A DNA stretch of 35,928 nucleotides, taken from NCBI GenBank assembly GCA_947469635.1, contig CANIRG010000009.1, positions 1 to 35,928 on the forward strand, written 5' to 3'. Below the pieces are notes generated by a model. The model made no database searches. It worked only from the letters and a program-made list of their open reading frames with translations, and was not told the DNA's origin. Every line of letters starts with the position of its first letter. Position 1 is the stretch's first letter. The position numbers and the translations under genes are program-made. Source of the stretch: Rhodospirillales bacterium. Lineage in GTDB: Bacteria > Pseudomonadota > Alphaproteobacteria > Reyranellales > Reyranellaceae. Of the stretch, positions 23,707-32,178 are shown piece after piece.

Positions 23707-25244
23707 TCGACCCGCGCACGCCCGTCCTGATCGGGTGCGGACAGATCACCGACACGACAGGAGCGCCGTCGAGCGAGCGCTCGCGCGTCGCCTTCTGCGC
23801 CGAGGCGGCGACCCTTGCGCTGGCGGACACACGGGCCTCGATCGGCGGACACGCGCTCGGCCACGAGATCGATGCCATCGCGGTGATGGAGTTCTTCAGC
23901 GACATCAGCCCGCGCTTCGCCTCGCCCTTCGGCCGGTCGAGCAACCCGCCGCAGAGCGTCGCCGACCGCCTGCACGCCGCGCCGCGGCAGCTGCTCTACA
24001 GCCATTCCGGCGGCAACATGCCCCAGTATCTCGTCAACCGCTTCGCCGAGGAGATCGCGCGCGGCGAAACCGAGCTGGCGCTGATCTGCGGCGCCGAGCT
24101 CCTGCGCTCGACGCAGAACGCCCGCAAGGCCGGCCTCGCGATCGACTGGAACGAAGATCCGGGCGGCGAACCCGAGCGCGTCGGCGACAGGCGCTTCGGC
24201 TTCAGCGATGAGGAGTCGCGGCACGAGCTCAGGGCCGCGATCCATTTCTACCCGCTGCTGGAGAACGCCATTCGCGGCGGGCTGAAGCGTGACGTGGCGA
24301 GCCACATGACCGCCATGGGCCGGCTGTTCGAGCGGCTGGCGAAGGTCGCCAGGGACAACCCGCTGGCCACGCGCCGCAAGGGCTACAGCGCCGGCGACCT
24401 CGCCACCATCTCCGACGACAACCGCTGGATCTGTTTTCCCTATCCGCGCCTCATGAACGCCAACGCGATCATCGACCAGGCGGCGGCGGTGCTGATGACG
24501 TCGGTCGAGAAGGCACGCGCGTGGGGCATCCCGCCCGAGCGCTGGGTGTTCCTGCACGGCTGCGCCGACGGCACCGACACCTGGGTCGTGTCGGAGCGCG
24601 AGCGGCTCGACGTCTCGCCCGCCATCAGGGGCTGCGCGCGGCTCGCTCTCGACATGGCGGGCAAGACCGTGACCGACGTGGCAGCCTTCGATCTCTACAG
24701 CTGCTTCCCCTCGGCGGTCGAGGTGGCGATGACGGAGATCGGCCTCGCCGAGGGCGATCCGCGCCCGATCAGCGTCACCGGCGGCCTGCCCTTCTTCGGC
24801 GGGCCGGGGAACAACTACGTCACGCACTCGATCGCCGAGATGATGAACGTGGTGCGGGCGCGACCCGGCTCCTTCGGCATGTTGACGGCCAACGGCAACT
24901 ATCTCACCAAGCACTCGGCCGGCCTCTATTCGACGACCCCGGTGGCAGGCCCTTGGCGGCGCGAGGATCCGAAGAAGCTGCAGGCCGAGCTCGACGCGCG
25001 GCCCAAGCGGCGGGTCGATACGGCCCCCGCTGGCGCAGGCTCGATCGAAACCTACTGCGTGGCCTATGGCAAGGACGGGCCCGAGAAGGCCTATGTCCTC
25101 GGCCGGCTCGATGGATCGGAAGATCGCTTCGTCGCCATGGCCAACGAGCCGGCGTTGCTGGCCGACATGATGACGCGCGAGCAGCTCGGCCGCCGCATCA
25201 CGGTCGGCCCCCGGGATGGCCGCAACGTCTTCACCCTCGCCTGA
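23703..25244 (+). CDS. Thiolase-like acetyl-CoA acetyltransferase family protein
   Basis: A thiolase-superfamily protein of 513 residues. Typical segments are the N-terminal PVLIGCGQ, LICGAELLRS (about 127-136), and the His-containing ANGNYLTKHSAGLYST near 400. The position of the usual nucleophilic cysteine is occupied by YSHSGGNMPQYLVN (99-112), with no cysteine. C334 in DLYSCFPSAV is a conserved cysteine in the second half. It is therefore unlikely to be a standard biosynthetic thiolase; it may bind acyl-CoA or act by another mechanism. It is translationally coupled to the CoA transferase. The C-terminal domain (about 415-513) is extra compared with about 390 residues for ordinary thiolases. 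Confidence 0.8.
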   Translation: MIDPRTPVLIGCGQITDTTGAPSSERSRVAFCAEAATLALADTRASIGGHALGHEIDAIAVMEFFSDISPRFASPFGRSSNPPQSVADRLHAAPRQLLYSHSGGNMPQYLVNRFAEEIARGETELALICGAELLRSTQNARKAGLAIDWNEDPGGEPERVGDRRFGFSDEESRHELRAAIHFYPLLENAIRGGLKRDVASHMTAMGRLFERLAKVARDNPLATRRKGYSAGDLATISDDNRWICFPYPRLMNANAIIDQAAAVLMTSVEKARAWGIPPERWVFLHGCADGTDTWVVSERERLDVSPAIRGCARLALDMAGKTVTDVAAFDLYSCFPSAVEVAMTEIGLAEGDPRPISVTGGLPFFGGPGNNYVTHSIAEMMNVVRARPGSFGMLTANGNYLTKHSAGLYSTTPVAGPWRREDPKKLQAELDARPKRRVDTAPAGAGSIETYCVAYGKDGPEKAYVLGRLDGSEDRFVAMANEPALLADMMTREQLGRRITVGPRDGRNVFTLA

Positions 25245-25251
25245 CGGTCGG

Positions 25252-26187
25252 CTACCTGGTCTCGAGCTTGAGCTGCTTGGTGATCGTCTTGCCGCCCAGG
25301 CCGGTCAAGGTGATCTGGATGTCGCCAGCCTGCTTGCTCTTCACGAGCTCCGTCCAGGCCTTGAGATCGGCGCTGTTCTGCGCCTCGTCCGGCACCTCGA
25401 AGGTGATCTTCTCGTAGGTGTGGGCCCGTACCACCGCGTAGTCGGCTGCGGCGAGGGGAAGCTCCTTTCCCGCGAAGGTGAGCTTCGCCCGGTTTGCGAC
25501 CACGCCGTCGGCATTTCCGTCGTTGAAGATGCCGACGACGAGGATCACCTCGCCGGAGCGCGACGTTCCGGCTTCGGTGCGCATCCGTTTCAGCTCGACG
25601 GCGATCTGCTCGAAGACTCGCAGCTGCGCCGCCGCCGGCAGGAGCGAGCTGCGCATGGAATCGAGCGCCGCCTGCTTGTTGCGCTGCGCCTCGTTCTGCA
25701 GCCTCTCGGCCGATACCTGGCTCGTCGGCTGGAGATAGAGCGGCGCCGGCGCTTCCCATTCGTCCAGGGTCTTGATGTTGTTGAGGACGGTCTTGATCGA
25801 GGCCTTTCGCCCGCCGATCAGGCCGTTGGTGATCTGCTGCATCGTCGGCAGGCAGTCGTCGTTCCAACCGGCGCCGTCCAGCCATTCGATGCAGACAGCC
25901 GGGGCCGCCAGCCTCTCGAGGTTGTCGCGATACGATGCCACCGCATCCTCGTCCCGATCGAGCGCCCTGAAGACCGCGTCGTTGAAGACGTGGCTCTCGA
26001 CCACGAAGATCTGGTCGACCTGCGCGATCTGCAGGTCCGGCCGCTGCAGGAACTGGTTGAGGTAATAGCCGATGCCGGCCGAGACCGGACACAGCAGCAT
26101 GGCGATCACGACGACGATGAACGCCCCGCGCCCGCTGTGCAGAGGGCCGTCCCGATGCAGCTTTTCGCCGTCTGAAGTTTCCGCCAT
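25252..26187 (-). CDS. Single-pass membrane protein of unknown function
   Basis: A protein of 311 residues that I do not recognise. It has a short polar N-terminus, one membrane segment (about 22-44) and a large domain expected in the periplasm. That domain holds a mixed charged region and possible helices (about 160-215), then a beta-rich C-terminal part (about 215-311) that looks like an immunoglobulin-like or similar fold. Three cysteines occur in the first half. ATG 26187 is chosen for its strong GGGAGG site; the track start adds 12 residues. It converges with the thiolase-like gene (7-base gap) and is divergent from the PhyH gene. Confidence 0.7.
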   Translation of the reverse strand: MAETSDGEKLHRDGPLHSGRGAFIVVVIAMLLCPVSAGIGYYLNQFLQRPDLQIAQVDQIFVVESHVFNDAVFRALDRDEDAVASYRDNLERLAAPAVCIEWLDGAGWNDDCLPTMQQITNGLIGGRKASIKTVLNNIKTLDEWEAPAPLYLQPTSQVSAERLQNEAQRNKQAALDSMRSSLLPAAAQLRVFEQIAVELKRMRTEAGTSRSGEVILVVGIFNDGNADGVVANRAKLTFAGKELPLAAADYAVVRAHTYEKITFEVPDEAQNSADLKAWTELVKSKQAGDIQITLTGLGGKTITKQLKLETR

Positions 26188-26192
26188 GATCG

Positions 26193-26198
26193 CCTCCC
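26193..26198 (-). promoter_or_regulatory. Ribosome binding site fixing the start at 26187
   Basis: GGGAGG on the minus strand, five bases before ATG 26187. The alternative start at 26223 has no such site. Confidence 0.7.
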
Positions 26199-26260
26199 AC
26201 AAGCCGATGCGATCATACGGCAATGTGTCGGGAACCGTGAACGTTCTCGTCCGCGCGCTT

Positions 26261-26265
26261 GGAGG
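26261..26265 (+). promoter_or_regulatory. Ribosome binding site fixing the PhyH start
   Basis: GGAGG, five bases before ATG 26271. The track's TTG start at 26259 overlaps this site and is not used. Confidence 0.75.
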
Positions 26266-26270
26266 AAACC

Positions 26271-27104
26271 ATGCCCAACATGCTCGACGCAGCCCAGGCC
26301 GCGGAGTTCGACGCCAAGGGGTTCACCTACGCCCGAGGGCTGTTCACACGCGATGAAGTGAGGCTGCTCACCGAGGCGATGGAGAAGGATCCAGCCGTGC
26401 GCGGCAGCATCCTCGATCGTCGCGACGGCGAGGGCCGCTCGACGCGCATTGCGCTCTGGAACCGTGCCGGGGACAGCATCTATGGCCTCGCCGCGCGTTG
26501 CCGGCGCATGGTCGACACGTCGGCCGCCCTGCTGGGCGGGCCGGTCTATCACTACCAGTCCAAGCTCACGGCCAAGGAGCCGGAGGTCGGCGGCGCCTGG
26601 GAATGGCACCAGGACTACGGCTACTGGTACTATAACGGCTGCCTCAGGCCCGACCTGCTGTCGGTCATGATCGCGCTCGACAAGACCACGCGCGAGAACG
26701 GCTGCCTGCAGATCGCCACGGGCTCGCACAAGCTCGGCCGCATCGACCACACACCGCTGTCGCCGACCCAGAACGAGGTCGACCCCAAGCGCATGCCGTA
26801 CATCCTCGAAAAGTGCCCTGTCGAACACTGCGAACTCGAGGCCGGCGACGCGCTGATCTTCCACAGCAACGCCATCCATCGCTCCGACGCCAACCGCTCG
26901 GCCAGCCGGCGCTGGACGCTCCTGATCTGTTACAACCGCGTCGACAACGACACGATCTTCAAGACCGACGACCGCTACTACGTGCCGCTCGACGCGGTCG
27001 ACGACGACGCCCTGCTCCGCGCCGGCGTGCGCTTCGCCAGCGGCGACAATACCGAGCATTTCACCTCACGGCCCTATGTGCCGGACCTGCGCAAGGCGTC
27101 GTAG
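26271..27104 (+). CDS. PhyH-type Fe(II)/2-oxoglutarate dioxygenase
   Basis: A protein of 277 residues of the phytanoyl-CoA/ectoine hydroxylase family. The iron site is H113-x-D115 in EWHQDYGYWYYNG and H203 in AIHRSDANRS, with R213 as the likely 2-oxoglutarate ligand. GCLQIATGSHK (144-154) is a family motif. It should hydroxylate a small organic substrate using oxygen and 2-oxoglutarate. It lacks the full EctD signature and there are no ect genes nearby, so ectoine is not assumed. It stands alone on the plus strand and converges with valS across a perfect palindrome. Confidence 0.85.
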   Translation: MPNMLDAAQAAEFDAKGFTYARGLFTRDEVRLLTEAMEKDPAVRGSILDRRDGEGRSTRIALWNRAGDSIYGLAARCRRMVDTSAALLGGPVYHYQSKLTAKEPEVGGAWEWHQDYGYWYYNGCLRPDLLSVMIALDKTTRENGCLQIATGSHKLGRIDHTPLSPTQNEVDPKRMPYILEKCPVEHCELEAGDALIFHSNAIHRSDANRSASRRWTLLICYNRVDNDTIFKTDDRYYVPLDAVDDDALLRAGVRFASGDNTEHFTSRPYVPDLRKAS

Positions 27105-27127
27105 GTGCGTTAGCAGGCCGCTCCTCA

Positions 27128-27192
27128 TCCGGACCGCGGGCCTCCAGGCCCGCTCATGCTCATGAGGTGGGCCTGGAGGCCCGCGGTCCGGA
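27128..27192. repeat. Perfect inverted repeat with paired hairpins
   Basis: Arms of 24 bases (27128-27151 and 27169-27192) are perfectly complementary, with a 17-base spacer. Each arm also folds on itself: gcgggcct/aggcccgc and gggcct/aggccc. The element fills most of the 104-base gap between the PhyH and valS stop codons. It lacks a T-tract, so it may slow or stop both polymerases only weakly, or be a repeat-family member. The sequence is unlike the pairs at 64-159 and 11010-11084. Confidence 0.75.
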
Positions 27193-27208
27193 AGACGCTT
27201 GCCGGATC

Positions 27209-29890
27209 CTACGCGCCCAATCGTTCCAGTGCGGTGCTGAGCCGGGCGCGGGTCTGCTCGGCCTGCTGGCGGCGCTCGCGCTGTTCCTCGACCACCTCCT
27301 CCGGGGCGCGCGACACGAAGGCTGCGTTGCCGAGCTTGGCGTCGATCTTGGCCACCTCGTCGGCAAGCTTCTTGATTTCCTTCTGCAGCCGCACGCCCTC
27401 GGTCTTGAGGTCGATGACCTCGCCCACCGGCAAGGCATAGGTCGCCTCGCCGACGACGATCTGCAGCGCAGCCTTGGGAGCGGTGGCGGCGGCCTCGATG
27501 CCCTCGATGCGCGCCAGCCGTTCGATGGCGGCGCCATGCGTGTCGAGACGCTTGGCGGTGACGTCGTTGCCGCCCACCACCAGAAGCTTGAGCTTCGCAC
27601 CCGCCGGCACGTTCAGCTCGGCCCGCGCGGAGCGGATGTCGGAGATCAGCTTCACCAGCCAGCCGATCTCGGCGTCGGCCGCCGCATCGGTCGCGGCCGG
27701 CGCGGGCCAGGGCTGGCCGATCAGCGCGCCATGGTCGGCGCGATGGCCGAGCTTGTCCCAAAGCTCCTCGGTGATGAAGGGCATCACCGGATGCAGCAGC
27801 TTCACCGTCTCGCGCAACACGAAGGCCGTGACGGCGCGGGTCTCGTCCTTGTCCGGCCCGTCGGTGCCCTGCAGCACCGGCTTGGAAAGCTCGACGTACC
27901 AGTCGCAGACGATGCCCCAGATGAATTCGTACAGTGCGGTCGCCGCCTCGTTCAGCCGGAAGTCCGTGAGCGCCTTGTCGATCGCCGTATTGGCGCGGGC
28001 GAGCTCACCCAGCACCCACTTGTTGACGATGAGCTTGGCGCTCGCCGGATCGAAGTCCTTGGGGAGCGCCGCCCCGTTCATCTCGGCGAAGCGCGTGGCA
28101 TTCCACAGCTTGGTGGCGAAGTTACGCGAGCCTTCAACGCGGGCCGAGGAGAAGCGCAACCGTCCCGCCGTGGAGGCCGCCAGCGACGTCATGGTGAAGC
28201 GCAGCGCGTCGGCACCGTATTTGTCGATCAGCTCCAGCGGGTCGACGACGTTGCCCTTGGACTTCGACATCTTCTGGCCCTTCTCGTCCGTCACCAGCCC
28301 ATGCAGGTAGACGGTGCGAAATGGCACGTCGGGCATGAAGTGCATGCCCATCATCATCATGCGCGCCACCCAGAAGAACAGGATGTCCCAGCCGGTCACG
28401 AGCACATTGGTCGGATAGTATTTGGCGAGGGCCGCCGTCTGGTCCGGCCAGCCCAGTGTCGAGAAGGGCCACAGCGCCGAGCTGAACCAGGTGTCGAGGA
28501 CGTCGGGGTCGCGTTCGAGCGCGACGTCCTTGCCGTAGTGCTTCAGCGCATCGGCCTTCGCCTCCTCCTCGGAGAGCGCCACGAACACCTTCTTGTCGGG
28601 TCCGTACCAGGCCGGAATCTGGTGCCCCCACCAGAGTTGGCGCGAGATGCACCAGGGCTCGATATTCTCCATCCAGCGGAAGAAATCGTCGCGTCCACGC
28701 TCGGGCACGAACGTCACGCGACCGTCGCGGGCCGCCGCGATCGGAGCCTCCGCGAGCTTCTTGGCGTCGGCATACCATTGCTCGGTGAGGAAAGGCTCGA
28801 CCGGCACGCCGCCGCGGTCGCCATAGGGTACCTGATGGGTGTGCGGCTCGATCTTGTCGAGCAGGCCAAGCTCCTCCATCTCGGCCACGATCTTCTTGCG
28901 GGCGTCGAAGCGGTCGAGGCCGCGATACTTCTCCGGCACCTTGTCGTTCAGGCGCGCGAACTTATCGAAGATCGAGATCGCCTCGAGCTTGTGCCGGCGG
29001 CCGACCTCGAAATCGTTGAAGTCGTGCGCCGGCGTGATCTTGACCGCGCCCGAGCCCTTCTCCGGATCGGAATATTCGTCGGCCACGATGGGGATGCGCC
29101 GGCCGACCAGCGGCAGGATCGCGTGCTTGCCGATCAGGTGCTTCCATTTGGGATCGTCGGCATGCACCGCCACGCCGGTATCTCCCAGCATGGTCTCGGG
29201 CCGCGTCGTCGCCACGGTGATGAACTCGTCCGGGCTGCCCTCGATGGGATATTTGAAATACCAGAGGCTGCCCCTCACCTCGCGCGATTCGACCTCGAGG
29301 TCGGAGATCGCCGTCAGCATCTTGGGGTCCCAGTTGACCAGCCGGTTGTCCTTGTAGATCAGCCCGGCCTTGTGGAGATCGACGAACACCTTGAGCACGG
29401 CCTTCGACAGGCCCTCGTCCATGGTGAAGCGCTCGCGGCTCCAGTCGCACGAGGCGCCGAGGCGCCGGAGCTGGCCGGTGATGGTGCCGCCCGAGTAGGC
29501 CTTCCACTCCCAGACCTTGGCCAGGAACTCCTCGCGGCTCAGCAGCTTCTTGTTGGCGTCGGTCTTTACGGCGCCCTCGACCGCGAGGCCGATGCCCTCC
29601 TGCTCGAGGTTGCGCACCACGACCATCTGGGTGGCGATGCCGGCATGGTCGGTGCCCGGCTGCCACAGGACGTCGTCGCCCTTCATGCGGCGCCAGCGGA
29701 TCAGTATGTCCTGCAGTGTGTTGTCTAGGGCGTGGCCCATGTGCAGGCTGCCGGTGACGTTGGGCGGCGGGATGACGATGCAGTACGGCGGCCGGGTCGA
29801 TTCGGGATGGGCCGTGAAGGCGCCGGCGCTTTCCCATTCCGGGTAGCGGCGCGCCTCGATCTCCTTGGGATCGTATGTCTTGTCGAGCAT
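27209..29890 (-). CDS. valS: Valyl-tRNA synthetase
   Basis: A complete class I synthetase of 893 residues that charges tRNA-Val. It has HMGH (50-53, in the PPPNVTGSLHMGHALD signature) and KMSKS (540-544), an editing domain between about 200 and 350 with the expected ETMLGDTGVAVH, and an arginine-rich anticodon-binding region. The C-terminal coiled coil (about 830-893) is typical for ValRS. The start is ATG 29890. It is the last gene of the pcm-tolC-popZ-valS run, but a terminator-like hairpin lies just upstream. Confidence 0.95.
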   Translation of the reverse strand: MLDKTYDPKEIEARRYPEWESAGAFTAHPESTRPPYCIVIPPPNVTGSLHMGHALDNTLQDILIRWRRMKGDDVLWQPGTDHAGIATQMVVVRNLEQEGIGLAVEGAVKTDANKKLLSREEFLAKVWEWKAYSGGTITGQLRRLGASCDWSRERFTMDEGLSKAVLKVFVDLHKAGLIYKDNRLVNWDPKMLTAISDLEVESREVRGSLWYFKYPIEGSPDEFITVATTRPETMLGDTGVAVHADDPKWKHLIGKHAILPLVGRRIPIVADEYSDPEKGSGAVKITPAHDFNDFEVGRRHKLEAISIFDKFARLNDKVPEKYRGLDRFDARKKIVAEMEELGLLDKIEPHTHQVPYGDRGGVPVEPFLTEQWYADAKKLAEAPIAAARDGRVTFVPERGRDDFFRWMENIEPWCISRQLWWGHQIPAWYGPDKKVFVALSEEEAKADALKHYGKDVALERDPDVLDTWFSSALWPFSTLGWPDQTAALAKYYPTNVLVTGWDILFFWVARMMMMGMHFMPDVPFRTVYLHGLVTDEKGQKMSKSKGNVVDPLELIDKYGADALRFTMTSLAASTAGRLRFSSARVEGSRNFATKLWNATRFAEMNGAALPKDFDPASAKLIVNKWVLGELARANTAIDKALTDFRLNEAATALYEFIWGIVCDWYVELSKPVLQGTDGPDKDETRAVTAFVLRETVKLLHPVMPFITEELWDKLGHRADHGALIGQPWPAPAATDAAADAEIGWLVKLISDIRSARAELNVPAGAKLKLLVVGGNDVTAKRLDTHGAAIERLARIEGIEAAATAPKAALQIVVGEATYALPVGEVIDLKTEGVRLQKEIKKLADEVAKIDAKLGNAAFVSRAPEEVVEEQRERRQQAEQTRARLSTALERLGA

Positions 29891-29908
29891 CTGGAGCCTT
29901 CCAACGAA

Positions 29909-29936
29909 AACGCCACGGGAGTGACCCCGTGGCGTT
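29909..29936 (-). terminator. Hairpin between popZ and valS
   Basis: On the minus strand aacgccacggg, six-base loop, cccgtggcgtt, then TTCG: a perfect 11-base stem followed by a short T-rich tail (TTTT). It ends 18 bases before the valS ATG and could terminate popZ transcripts or act as an attenuator for valS. With only four Ts it is a weak terminator at best. Confidence 0.6.
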
Positions 29937-29957
29937 CGATTCTGAGGGTGCCTGGGG

Positions 29958-30698
29958 TCAGCGGCGGGTCAGCCGGACAATCTCGCGTTCGACCATCGAC
30001 GGCAGGTTCTTGTCGAGCCAATCCTTGAGCATAGGACGCAGCATCTCCTTGACCATGTCCTCGATGGTCTTGCCGCTGGCGCCGACGGGCGGGCCCGGGT
30101 TGGGTGCTGCCGGTGTCGGCACGCTCTCCTGCACGGCCTGGCTCAGCCGTTCCAGGGCGGAATTCGTGGCGCCGGCGACGGTCTTGCCGACCAAGGGCTG
30201 GTCGGGCGTCGGGTCGACTGGCGGCATTTCTCTGGCCCTCACTGGGTTGATGCGCTGCACCGTGGCTGTCGGTGCAGATGGCGCCACGCGCGTCACCGTC
30301 TCGATGCGTGTCACTGGCTCGGCGCGTGGTGCCGGTTCGACGCGCGGCACCGGCGCTGGTGCAGGTGCCGTCGTCGGCCGAGGGCCGGCAGCGCCGAGCT
30401 TCGGCTCCTCGATCAGGTCGGTGAGCAGAAGCACATCGTCGCGGGCCACGGGTGCAGGGCGTGCCGCCACCCCGGTCGACGGCTGCGCGCGCGTCATGAT
30501 CGAGGCGGGCCGCGGCGGCTCGGCTGGGGCCGGTGTCATGGGGATGACGGTGGAAGGAACCGGCCGAGGCGCCGAAGCCTGGGGACCGGGCGGACCACCT
30601 ACCTGCGCTCGTGCCTCGTCGTCGGAGATGATCTTGCGGATGGACGCAAGGATGTCATCCATCGATGGATCGTTGCCTGAACTCTTGGCATTGCTCAT
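29958..30698 (-). CDS. popZ: PopZ-like polar organizing protein
   Basis: A 246-residue PopZ/DUF2497 protein. It has the N-terminal helix MDDILASIRKIISDDE (13-28) that contacts clients, a short conserved DDVLLLTDLIEEP (87-99), a proline-rich disordered linker, and the C-terminal helices TIEDMVKEMLRPMLKDWL (211-228) and LPSMVEREIVRLTRR (232-246) that drive oligomerisation. In Caulobacter PopZ forms pole condensates anchoring the ParB-parS complex. The linker here (about 30-205) is roughly balanced in acid and arginine rather than strongly acidic. The ATG at 30698 overlaps the tolC stop (ATGA), so the TTG in the track (30725) is not used. Confidence 0.9.
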   Translation of the reverse strand: MSNAKSSGNDPSMDDILASIRKIISDDEARAQVGGPPGPQASAPRPVPSTVIPMTPAPAEPPRPASIMTRAQPSTGVAARPAPVARDDVLLLTDLIEEPKLGAAGPRPTTAPAPAPVPRVEPAPRAEPVTRIETVTRVAPSAPTATVQRINPVRAREMPPVDPTPDQPLVGKTVAGATNSALERLSQAVQESVPTPAAPNPGPPVGASGKTIEDMVKEMLRPMLKDWLDKNLPSMVEREIVRLTRR

Positions 30699-32092
30699 TT
30701 CTTGACCCCGGGGTCGCTGCTCCAATCGCCCAGCCAGCGGGAACCTACGTCGTTATAGTACTTCTCTTCGTCATAATATTCGACGGGCAATCCGAGGGAC
30801 CGGGCCGTGAGACGGCCGATGCCGGACAGGACGCCGTAGTAGCTCACCTGTACGTCATGGCGAGCGCCGATCAGGTTGACCTGGGAATTGAGCAGCTCCT
30901 GCTCGGCATTGAGCACGTCCAGGGTCGTGCGTGAGCCGACCAGGGCTTCCTGACGCACACCGTTCAGGGCGACGCCGTTGGCCCGGACCTGGGCCTCGAA
31001 GGAGGTCACGCGCGAGCGCGCCGAATCGAGGTTGCGCCAGGAGGCGATGACCGTCTGCGCCGCCGTGCGCCGGGCACTGTCGAGCTCGTTGCGCCGTTGG
31101 CCGACCAGCTCCTTGGCCTGGCGGATGGCCGACCATTCCGAGCCGTTCTGGTAGATCGGCACCGTCGCCTGGAGGCGCACGCCATACTGATAATACTGGT
31201 CGTACGGCAGCTGCACGTCGAGTTGCTGCTGGGCGTAGCCGACCAGGTTGATCTGTGGCAGCAGCACGCTCGTGGCGCTGTTGACGCCGTAGCTTGCCGC
31301 CGTGATGCGATGCTGGGCGCTGACCGCGCGCGGGCCGGCGTCCATGGCCAGCGCCACGCTTTCCTCCTCGCTGGACGGCAGGGCGCCGATCAGCGGGATC
31401 TCCCCAAGCCTGCCCGGCCGCTGGCCGACGGTGCGCTGGAACGCCGCCTCGTCGATACGGACCTGCGCCTCAGCCAGCACCAGGTCGGCCTTCGCCTGCT
31501 GAAGCCGCGCCTCGGCCTGCGACACGTCGGTGATGGTGAGCTCGCCCACGCGGAAGCGCTCGCGCGTCGCGTCGAGCTGCTGGAGCAGCACCCGCACGTT
31601 GTTGCCCCGGACCTCGACGATCCCGACGTCGCGCAGCAGGTCGGCGTAGGAGGTCACGGCCTGCAGCAGCACCGTCTGCTCGGTATCCGCGAGAGTCGCG
31701 CGCTGCGCCTGGATGTTGGCTTGCGCGGCCTTGGTGTCGGCGACCGTCTTGCCGCCCCGGAAGATCGGCTGAGTCACCGACAGAAGCGTCGTGCGTCCGT
31801 TCAGGACGAGATATCTCTGAACGCCGGTGTTCACAAATGAATCGGCCTGGATCTTGTTGAATTCGACCGAAAGCGACACGCGTGGCCGCCAGTTCGCCAT
31901 CGCCGCGGCGAGCGTCTCGTCGGTCTGACGCAGCAGCGCCCGTCCGGCCAGCAGGTCGGGGTTGCTGTTGTAGGTCGTCGACCAGGCCTCGATCAGGCTT
32001 TGCGCATGGGCAAGGGAAGCGGCACCCGGACCGGCTGCGAGCACGCAGACGAACATCGTGCAAGCATGCTTCAAAACGCGCCGGATACGCAT
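30695..32092 (-). CDS. tolC: TolC family outer-membrane efflux/secretion protein
   Basis: An outer-membrane channel protein of 465 residues. It has a signal peptide (about 1-30, ending AHA-QS) and the duplicated TolC helical pattern: long coiled-coil helices at about 130-200 and 330-410 with regularly spaced Q and A residues. Segments such as LLSVTQPIFRGGK and ATVPIYQNGSEWSAIRQA are the family's beta-strand and loop signatures. It provides the outer part of tripartite efflux or type I secretion machines; the partners are not in the window. The start is ATG 32092, preceded by GAAGG, rather than GTG 32116. Its stop overlaps the popZ start. Confidence 0.88.
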   Translation of the reverse strand: MRIRRVLKHACTMFVCVLAAGPGAASLAHAQSLIEAWSTTYNSNPDLLAGRALLRQTDETLAAAMANWRPRVSLSVEFNKIQADSFVNTGVQRYLVLNGRTTLLSVTQPIFRGGKTVADTKAAQANIQAQRATLADTEQTVLLQAVTSYADLLRDVGIVEVRGNNVRVLLQQLDATRERFRVGELTITDVSQAEARLQQAKADLVLAEAQVRIDEAAFQRTVGQRPGRLGEIPLIGALPSSEEESVALAMDAGPRAVSAQHRITAASYGVNSATSVLLPQINLVGYAQQQLDVQLPYDQYYQYGVRLQATVPIYQNGSEWSAIRQAKELVGQRRNELDSARRTAAQTVIASWRNLDSARSRVTSFEAQVRANGVALNGVRQEALVGSRTTLDVLNAEQELLNSQVNLIGARHDVQVSYYGVLSGIGRLTARSLGLPVEYYDEEKYYNDVGSRWLGDWSSDPGVKK

Positions 32093-32099
32093 CGGGTGA

Positions 32100-32104
32100 C
32101 CTTC
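32100..32104 (-). promoter_or_regulatory. Ribosome binding site fixing the TolC start
   Basis: GAAGG on the minus strand, seven bases before ATG 32092. The GTG at 32116 in the track would place it inside the gene. Confidence 0.65.
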
Positions 32105-32178
32105 ATGGGTGAACACGGATTACTTTCGTTGCGACCCTATCATCTGTCGAACCGCCAGTGGTAGTGCCTTAACTGACT

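Noticed and set aside
26813-29728. 971-residue plus-strand ORF
   Set aside because: Antisense of valS, arginine- and histidine-rich; valS itself has all class I motifs.
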